From Vitrella brassicaformis (lineage: Eukaryota > Sar > Vitrellaceae): a stretch of 64,000 bases of DNA. The notes under the pieces are model-generated. The model saw only the letters and a program-made list of their open reading frames with translations. It was not told the DNA's origin and did no database searches. The DNA is taken from assembly GCA_001179505.1 (NCBI GenBank), contig CDMY01000228.1, forward strand, positions 86,727 through 150,726, given 5' to 3'. Below are positions 56,819 to 64,000 of the stretch, piece after piece (the first letter of the stretch is position 1; each line of letters opens with the position of its first letter). Made by a program: the position numbers and the translations under genes.

Positions 56819-57395
56819 TGTCTGTGCGTGCGGGCGTACCCGCCCTGCCCCTCTCTGCTGCCGTTGACCGCTCGGCCAGCCGGCCGCGCTGATGATGATG
56901 ACGACTTGGACTTGCTGGCTGCTGAAACACACACAATACACACACACACACACACACACATATAGACAGACATGTGGCGTAGAACGATGTCAGTCAGGTC
57001 ATTCATGTGATGATCTCTCCATCCGATTGGTTGTGACCTCCCTCCCTCACTTTGGTTTTTCTTGCTGTCCTTCCCTTTCTTGCCCCCCTGCACCACCCAC
57101 CCTTTATCGTCCTCATCAGCCTGTGCACACACACAAACATCCACACACACAGACGCACAACTGAGCTCTTTCCTTCCGTCTGGGCACTGCCATGCCATTC
57201 TGTCATTGTACGTGCCCTGATCTCCCCGGTAGGTACACTCACCATCCGCGAGAAGACGCCCTTCTTCTGCTGCAGCGTGGCGCTCTCTGGCTCATCGCTC
57301 TCACCGCCCAACACCAACCCGTCGGCATCGATCTCTGCGATGTCGCCCTCACGCTCCTTCTTGGCCCGCCGCTTTCGGGCGCTCTTGGACGCCAT
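52634..57395 (-). CDS. ER-type J-protein (DNAJC16-like) with thioredoxin-like region; contains assembly gap
   Basis: A membrane Hsp40 co-chaperone. ATG 57395 (MASKSARKRRAKKEREGD). A highly charged N-terminal part (SRRAEEDDYDDEDDWQDD; KQARKEREAEKKKAR) is followed by a TM segment (KIFNCGVGFFVLICVCGMFAL), then the J domain: VDYYAALEVARSADQSEIKR, SYRKLSLRWHPDKNPNCQAC with the HPD triad, EISKAYEILGDEEKRRLYDE. After it comes a thioredoxin-like segment (WIIQLYSDFEGLCREFSPVW) with only one cysteine where CxxC would be, then PTTFIYARGTRP. Further downstream are RWQSIFMFGQASPHALGSFM, LLSMHQYVTPYVHRHNADLL and a second hydrophobic segment (WWQLLLIPLGIAAVYLVISY). A final exon GVFMFLFFAPFLISALSTPF precedes the stop at 52634. 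Order resembles metazoan DNAJC16 with an added N-terminal arm; the J domain is probably luminal. A 300-N gap at 52984-53283 interrupts the 3' half. Confidence 0.75.
52984..53303. other. Assembly gap (300 N) flanked by poly-G
   Basis: Exactly 300 N at 52984-53283, followed by about 20 G at 53284-53303. The round size suggests an estimated or default gap; the G run suggests sequencing failure at a structured G tract inside an intron of the J-protein gene. Confidence 0.95.
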
Positions 57396-57477
57396 GGAAG
57401 GCACCACACAAACTCTACGTCACCGCGTTGCCGGAAGAGGCTTCAAATCAGCGATCTGATGCAACGAGTATCTCCAG
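57396..57477. promoter_or_regulatory. Divergent promoter region, 82 bp
   Basis: The shortest divergent spacer in the window, between the J-protein and methylisocitrate lyase ATGs. Transcripts may overlap. Confidence 0.45.
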
Positions 57478-58915
57478 ATGCGACGCCTATGCTGCGTACG
57501 CCCTCCGCGGTCCTGCTTTTCGCCTCCTTCTCGACCGGGTCGAGCTACGATCGACCCGTTGCAGACCTGGCGCATTTCGGTGGTGATCTCTCATTCATCT
57601 GTGCCGTCTGTGTGCCTGTTGTGCCGTCCTCCCCGCAAAAGCACAGATCTCCGCCATCGCCATGCCGATGGTCCAGCCTGGCGCGCGGCTTCGAGCGCTG
57701 ATGAAGCAGGGGTGTGTGGCGCTGCCCGGAGCCTTCAATGGCCTGGTGGGCCGTCTGGTGGCCGAAGCGGGGTTCGATGGCTGCTACGTGTCGGGCGGTG
57801 CGGTGAGTGCCGCGGTGGGGTGTCCGGACATTGGTTTGCTGACGCTAGAGGGCTTCACGCGGGTCATTCACGACGTCACGACATCGAGCGGCCTGCCCTG
57901 CATTGCAGACGCTGACACAGGTCAGTGTCAGTCCCATATATATCAGCCAGCAACGACGGCACGGCTGATGGGTGGGTGTGATCTCTCCGTGTGTTCATTC
58001 ATTCATCCACCAGGTTTCGGCGAGGGCGAGATGGTGACCAAGACAGTGTGGGAGTACCACCGGGCCGGCGCGGCGGGCCTTCACATCGAGGACCAGGTCT
58101 TCCCAAAACGGTGCGGCCACCTCGACGGCAAGGCGCTCATCCCGACAATCGACATGGCTGCCAAGGTGGGGCGCGCCCGGCGGGCGAGCGATGCCTGCTC
58201 GGACGGCACCTTCATCGTGTGCGCCAGGACGGACGCGAGGGCGGTAGAGGGCATGCAGGCGGCGGTGGCACGCGCCAAGGCTTATGTCGAGGCCGGGGCC
58301 GACATGATATTTCCGGAAGGGCTGCACACTGAGGTGAGAAAGAAAGACAGAGAGGGAGGGAGGGAGGGAGAGAGGGAGGGAGGAAGGGAGGGAGGGAGAG
58401 TGGGATGCCATATGTATGTGTGTGGGTGGGTGCCTTCGTTCAGTCGGAGTTTGCCGAGTTCGCGTCGCACATGAAGGGTCTGCGCGGCGATGCGCCCGAC
58501 GGTGGCCCCTTCCTGCTGGCCAACATGACGGAGTTCGGCAAGACGCCCATGCTGCCCCTCTCGACATACGCCATGATGGGCTACCACTGCGTCATCTTCC
58601 CTGTCACCACCCTGAGGGTCGCCATGAAACCTGTGCAGGTGAGCATACACATTGGTGGATGGATGGATGGATGTTTATCGGTATGTTATGGGCGTCGCGG
58701 TACTCACTCAGGAGATGTTGGCGACACTGAGGGAGAAGGGCACGGTCGAGGAGTGGCTGCCCAAAATGTATTCCAGACAGGTGGGGGAGGTTGCAGTACG
58801 GCCATCCATGCACCCATGGCTGTCTGTCCTCGTGTGTGCACTGCAGGAGCTGTATTCGTCTCTTCGGTACACCCCGGGCGTCGAGTGGACATACCCCAGC
58901 AAGACCAAGGAATGA
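57478..58915 (+). CDS. 2-methylisocitrate lyase (PrpB-type, ICL/PEPM family), mitochondrial
   Basis: Cleaves 2-methylisocitrate to pyruvate and succinate in the methylcitrate cycle that removes propionyl-CoA. Exons: 57478-57579, 57647-57920, 58014-58333, 58444-58638, 58712-58780 and 58847-58915. Exon 1 (MRRLCCVRPPRSCFSPPSRP, then GRATIDPLQTWRIS) is Arg/Ser-rich with almost no acid, a typical mitochondrial presequence; a 67-nt intron joins it in phase to ISAIAMPMVQPGARLRALM. Core motifs: ALPGAFNGLVGRLVAEAGFD, YVSGGAVSA, PCIADADTGFGE (metal site), GLHIEDQVFPKRCGHLDGK (KRCGH active-site loop), IVCARTDARAVEG, GADMIFPEGLHTE, LANMTEFGKTP, YHCVIFPVTTLRVA. KRCGH and NMTEFGKTP separate it from isocitrate lyase and PEP mutase. 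Confidence 0.9.
58350..58400 (+). repeat. Intronic (GGGA)n tract in methylisocitrate lyase gene
   Basis: Same type of tract, also sense-strand G-rich, in the intron at 58334-58443. Confidence 0.9.
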
Positions 58916-59268
58916 ATGAACACACACACACGAGGGGCGCGGCGCTGGTTGAGTTGATTAGCGTGTGGCTGACGCACCTGGTGGTGTGGATGTGTGGATG
59001 AGATGAGCGGCATGTGACCGAGTGCCTTTTTGCCGTCAAGTCAGTCGTGTTGGCATTTGTGCGGTGTGTGTGTGCCAAGACAACAGTGCTAGACCGGTTT
59101 TTGGTAATGCTGTCGTGTGACCTGGTGTGGGGCATTAACGGCAACACCCACACTTCCAAAGACCACCCACACCCATCTCTGTCGACCGGAATTCACTCAC
59201 TTGTGTGTGTCTCATATCAATAGTGTTGTGTGTTAATGTGTCGTGTTAATGTGTCGTGTGGGTGTAGG
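58916..59268. other. Spacer between tandem genes
   Basis: Contains the promoter and probably the unresolved 5' exon (signal peptide expected) of the PA14 protein. I cannot place that exon. Confidence 0.4.
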
Positions 59269-62200
59269 TTATGACCGTGAGCCGCTTCAGGCGCTGATAC
59301 AGTTCAGACAGCAGCACAGGAAGACCATCGACGGTCAGAAAAATGAGCAAACGAGACACACATCACTCCATCCATCCATCCATCTGTGTGTGATGCGCTT
59401 ACTTGTGCAGGTCGTTTGTGCGCCGCGACGTTTGTCCGGTCGGGTCAGATTTTCACTGACTGCACGACGACGGCCACGCCCGAGTGGAACACAGGCAGAG
59501 AGTGGTGCTATGTCGAGGCCCAAGTCCAGCAGCCTGGCCAGCAGCCATGGTGAGTGAGCATCCCATCCATCACAGCCACACCACACGCATCAAATCAGTG
59601 TGTGTGTCTCTGATAAATGAATGTTTCAGGGCGTATTGCGCGCCTCGCATTGACTATGACGCCGTCCGGTCGTTTGTGCGCGACGCCCTGACCACCAAGG
59701 CCGACCTCGCCCGCACACAGATCAACAAACTCACCGACGAGACAGCAGGACTCCAGGTGCGCTGCGCTGTGACATCACATCCAGCACACACACGTAACTA
59801 ACGAAACGACACACCCATGTCTGTCTGTCTGTCTGTCTCCGTCAGGGTGAGTTGGACCGCTACGCCAGTCTGTGTGGTGCGTCCCACGATGCGCTGCTGG
59901 GCCGCGTCGACCGGCTCGAGGGCGTCATCGGCAAGAGCCGCCACTGCCTCAACGACATCAGCCAGGCCGCCGCCAAGATCGATCCACTCGCCGAGGCCAT
60001 CGAGAGAGCCAAGGCGGACATCGCTCGCAACGAGGAGACGCTTCTCATGCAGCCAGACAACTGCGAAGGACTACCGGGCTATGAAGGCAACACCACACAC
60101 ACACAAATCATCAGATGGATCGGTGAGTGAGTGTCTGTTTGTTGTGTGTCCCTTACCCACACACAGAGGACGGATTGCCCGACGGCCTTCGCGCGGCCTA
60201 CTAAAATGGAGCGGCCTTCGACGGGCCGGCGGTCTACCGGGACGACCCCAACATCGACTTCCAGTGGTTCGCCACACCGCCCGTCGATGGCGTGGCCGCC
60301 GAGCACTTCTCTGTCAGATGGGATGGATACGTCAAGGCGCCGCACACAGGCAACCATCCACACATCCACACACACAGAGGGGAGAGAGGGGAGAGAGGGG
60401 GGACGACACCACATTCTGTCTGTCTGTCTGTCTGTGTGTGTTTTTAGGTTTCTACACGTTCTCTGTTCGTGCTGACTGCGGGGCGAGACTGTTTCTGAAC
60501 GAGAATGCCGTCTTGGTGGACCGCATGCCCTCGCCGGAGAGCCGCGAGGAGGCCACGAGCGACGAGCCCATCGACATCCTCGCCGACCACCCCATGGACG
60601 GCCCGCAGCTCACACGCACACCCTCATCTCAGCACCTCGTCGGCGGCAAGAAGTACAAAATCCGACTGGAGGCCTTCCACACACACCACCTACTGAGTGA
60701 GTGGGCTCTCCAGTGATAATGCGTCGGCGTGTGGCTGAGTGTGTGTCGTGTGTGCTGCTTCAGCTGAGCACACGGAGGATTCGGTGGTCCGGCTGTGGTG
60801 GCAGAGCGAGACCGTCCCCGAGAGCATCATCCCGCCCTCCGCACTCTTCAAATCAGACGCACAAACGGCACTCAAAATCTCGGGGTGACCAAAGTGGATG
60901 GATGGATGGACAACACACACACACACACACACAGCCACGGCGAATGCTCTCTCTCTTATGTGTGTGTGTGTGTAGTATCGACTCGCGTCGGTTCGAGATG
61001 ACGTCTCTGCAGAACGGGGTCTCCGCCTTCGTGGGCGAGGCCTCGTTTGTCATTTCCGACCTGCCCGACTCGCTCGTCCACAAGCGGATGATGCGCACCA
61101 GCAGACTGCCGGACCCGAGTGCCTTCAACGTCAGCGTGTCGACGGCCGCCCGCATCTATGTCGCCTTCCCCGCAGACAGACAGCTCCCACTCAAACCGTG
61201 CTCAACCAAACCGGTAAGTATGTCAGACACACACACACACAGACAGCCAACAGGTGAGCAAGTGTCTGTGTGTGTGTGGCAATGTCAGTTGGTCCGCGTG
61301 CATCGTCACCCCGACCTGTTGACGGTCCTCAAGACACAGCCCGGCGCAAAGCGGTGAGTGAGTTGAGGTGCGGCACATACATATCATATGATGTAGACGA
61401 GTGTTTGTGTCGGTGTCATGCAGGGCGTCGTCATCGGCTCTGTACGGTGTGTATTACTTTGGTGTGGTCGAGGGCGGCACTGTCTGCCTCAAACCGATCA
61501 CCGACCAGCAGACGAAGGACAACCCCACGCCCTTCTTCATCGCATTCGGTGCGAGAAATGACTGACGGCCAACACACGACACACAAACATATATCTGTGT
61601 GTCTGTGTGTGTGTGTGCAGAGCAGGGTGTGAGTGAGAAGGAGAAGCTCTGCGGCGGACCGACCGAAGTCCTCTCGCTACCGACATGTCAGTACACCACA
61701 ACACACACACACACACTCTCTCTCTCTCTGCCACATCGCTCTCTGTCTCTGTGTGTGTGTCGATCAGCCACTGCCTTTGCGAGCGCCTCGGCATCCAGCG
61801 AGGTATACACACACACGACACACACACACGACACACAGACCATCACACAGACCATCCATCCATCAATGTGTGTGTGTGCCTGTCCATGTCAGTTATCTCC
61901 TGAGTTCGGTGCCCTCTCGGGTGTGTCTGGTGTCCACGAGGACGCGGCCTTTGGCGTCTGGCGCACCGCCGGGAAGGAGACCACTCACCCGTGGCTGTCG
62001 GTGCGCTTTAAGAGGCCCGTCACTGCCACAGCCATCCGATACACACCCACCAGCGGCCCACAGCAGCCGCACAAACTCATCGTCGACTACCCAGGCCTCA
62101 CCGACGTGCCGCCAGAGGTGCTGGCCGTCCCATCAGCCGCCCACCCGACCACAACAACCGAGCTGCCCCTCGTCCACCCGGTGGTGTCGGCGGCCGTGAA

Positions 62201-63363
62201 CATCAGCCTCGTGTTGGACGCCCCGCAGACCATCACGGGCGGCTCATTCGACGTGCTCGGCACACAGTGCGTCGAGGAGGACGAGACCCACGAGGTCGTC
62301 AGGGTGTCGGCCAGGGAACCCGACAAGAAACCGACAACGGTAAGTGACCCCCACACACACAGAGAGAGTATTGATGAATGTGTGTGTGGTGGTGTGGTGG
62401 TGTGTTTGTGTCAGTCTGTGTACAACGTGTCGGTGTCATTCCAATCGGCGAGCGTCGTCCCGCCGCGCTCATACAAAATGGACAACGGCGCCAAAGTGAG
62501 CGAAAGAGCCACACACAATGACCATCCACACACATGGATGGATGGATGGATGTGTGTGTGTTAATAGGCCTCGGTGGGTGCTGAGTATGGGTGGGCTGAG
62601 CCGGCAGAGGACCGACTCGTCCAGTGCGGCGACAGCATGACGATGACGCGGCTGCCGCCGGGCATTGCCTTCCCGCCCTCACCCGACAGTGTGCTGTGCT
62701 TCACGGGCCAAGAGGACTGCAACCCCAACTCGTGGCACGCCAACCTCACACACAATGGTACGCACACACAGAACGACACACACGTTGATCAATGCATCGA
62801 TCAATCGTTGTGTGGCCCGCAACACGTGCAGGTGTGTATGAGGTGGCCGTGCAGATCGGCACACTCTGCAAGACAGACGACCGTCAGCCAGCCAGCCAGC
62901 CAGCCAGTCACCTCACGACACACGAGTCCACGTGTGTGTGTGTGTGTGCAGGGGAGCGTCAGTACGATCTGCAGGTCAACGGCAAGCCGCTCGCCAGACA
63001 CATAATCCTCAAGCCTGGCACCACCAAATGGGTCAGCCAGCAAAGCAAGGAATGCACCGCACACACACGTCAGCCATTTGTGTGTGTGTGCAGCTATCGA
63101 CTCGTGTCGAGGTGCGTGACCACAAGTTGGTCCTGACGGCCGACTGCATCGCCGCGGCGGGCGAGACGCCGGCAGAGGCCTGCAGACTCAGCCACACAAC
63201 CATACAAAAGGTAACCAATCAGTGGACGGACGGACGGACGGATGGATGACACCACATGAGTGTGTGAGTGTCTGTCTGTGTGTGCAAACAGGTCAAGGCG
63301 CGGTTGGTGTCGGAGGAAGAGGGACGGCACCAAGAGAGCACTATGGCAGCTGTCGTCGCGTGA
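59269..63363 (+). CDS. FN2-like/PA14-domain surface protein with in-frame TAA
   Basis: A probable secreted or surface protein in at least 15 exons. The first readable exon (59269-59332) gives YDREPLQALIQFRQQHRKTID; an upstream signal-peptide exon is presumed. Next is a fibronectin-type-II-like Cys domain: RLCAATFVRSGQIFTDC, NTGREWCYVEAQ, WAYCAP. A helical segment follows (KADLARTQINKLTDETAGLQ, GRVDRLEGVIGKSRHC). Then a PA14 domain: DGLRAAY, stop, NGAAFDGPAVYRDDPNIDFQ, AAEHFSVRWDGYVKAPHTG, FYTFSVRADCGARLFLNENA. The TAA at 60202-60204 sits where PA14 has YY. Later beta-rich exons include a discoidin-like stretch (FGVWRTAGKETTHPWLSVRF) and end VKARLVSEEEGRHQESTMAA. PA14 and FN2 modules bind carbohydrates in many proteins. 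The stop may be an error or mark a pseudogene. Confidence 0.65.
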
Positions 63364-63560
63364 ATGAATAAATGGATGGATGAGTGTGTGAATGAACTCG
63401 TTGCAACGACAGGCAGCAAATGTGTGGTGGAGACCGACCAGTGAGTGAAGAGATTCGGTTGAGATTCCAGTTCATTACATAAGGAAGAGCCTCGTCTCAA
63501 TTTGACACACTCCGTGCTCAATCAAAACACAAACTAACTGTGATATAAAATGTAGACAGC
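63364..63560. other. Convergent spacer
   Basis: Short region between the PA14 gene stop and the right-edge gene. No feature seen. Confidence 0.4.
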
Positions 63561-64000
63561 GGTTACTTGTACACACAGGAACACAGAGTATCCGCTAGTA
63601 TAATCCTGCATCGCGTCCCACAGCCCCTCCACCTTGGCCCCTTGCCGGGCCATCTCTTCCCGTTCCCATTCCCATCCTTGTCATCATCACCATTGATCCA
63701 GTCCTGCTGTGTCCGCCTCCCCGGCGGATTCAGAAACGACTCCCACTCCTCTCACGTGACACGCCCCCATGCTGATGCCGTGTCACGTGCTTCGGGCTGC
63801 CTGGATGAGGAGGGCAGCCCCTGCTCCCCCGCTGCCGACATGGCGTACGTCTCGCCTGAGGCTTCCCCATGCTGCTGCTCATCCATGTCTTCGTCCTCGT
63901 CGTCGTCTGAGTAGTACTCCCGTCGTCTGAGTAGTACTCCTTCATGGCCTCCCGCAGCCCCTGCACGTTGGCCTCTTGCCGGGCCATCCACGCCCCGAAG
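63561..64000 (-). pseudogene. Partial minus-strand gene with repeated MARQ motif and 20-bp frame-breaking duplication (start off window)
   Basis: Reading leftward from the right edge, one frame gives MARQEANVQGLREAMKEYYSDD, the next DDEDEDMDEQQHGEASGETY. The two join only if one copy of an exact 20-bp tandem repeat (63901-63920 and 63921-63940) is removed. A second copy of the 34-bp segment encoding MARQxAxVxGL lies at 63621-63654 and reads MARQGAKVEGLWDAMQDY. Between them, EEWESFLNPPGRRTQQDWIN is open in another frame. The 5' part is outside the window, so type, length and whether it is functional are unknown. Confidence 0.4.
63901..63940. repeat. Perfect 20-bp tandem duplication
   Basis: cgtcgtctgagtagtactcc occurs twice head to tail. 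Confidence 0.97.

Overview
The window is nuclear DNA from a gene-dense, intron-rich eukaryote. I read 20 protein-coding genes in 64 kb, almost all split by short GT-AG introns whose ends are built of CA- and TG-rich simple repeats. The mix points to a photosynthetic or once-photosynthetic alveolate, most likely a chromerid such as Vitrella. The supports are a PHD-finger protein with AP2-like DNA-binding domains (an apicomplexan/chromerid hallmark), a plastid-type VKOR-thioredoxin fusion, a plant-like cystathionine beta-lyase, a long ACT-domain phosphoglycerate dehydrogenase, an algal PFL-activating radical SAM enzyme and a mitochondrial-type methylisocitrate lyase. The species call is inference; no rRNA or tRNA gene is visible.

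Layout, left to right: PTC7-type PP2C phosphatase (-, runs off the left edge); disordered protein with tandemly duplicated exons and a C-terminal PIP-box-like motif (+); secretory fucosyltransferase-like protein (-); signal peptide/ankyrin/TM/coiled-coil/RING protein (+); cystathionine beta-lyase (-); PFL-activating-enzyme-like radical SAM protein (+); F-box-like protein (-); D-3-phosphoglycerate dehydrogenase (+); disordered repeat protein (-); large FG-rich/coiled-coil protein with a duplicated exon-intron unit (+); PHD/AP2 protein (+); ERG28 (-); small acidic protein (+); BTB/KCTD-like protein (-); VKOR-thioredoxin fusion (+); hypothetical (-); ER J-protein with thioredoxin-like region, containing a 300-N gap (-); methylisocitrate lyase (+); FN2/PA14 surface protein with an in-frame TAA (+); and a partial gene at the right edge (-).

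Gene order follows a pattern. Neighbours alternate strand in 16 of 19 adjacent pairs, and divergent partners are separated by only about 80-370 bp in most cases. Two of these divergent spacers share a bipartite sequence element. Intergenic stretches of 0.5-2.8 kb between convergent gene ends hold only microsatellites.

Metabolic genes present (serine synthesis, methionine synthesis, sterol assembly, 2-methylcitrate cycle, glycyl-radical activation, disulfide formation) do not form an operon-like cluster. Four loci show apparent lesions: a PP2C frameshift, a VKOR homopolymer frameshift, a PA14 stop codon and a 20-bp duplication at the right edge. Assembly error versus true decay cannot be settled from sequence alone. 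Exon coordinates come from reading splice sites by eye and carry that uncertainty.
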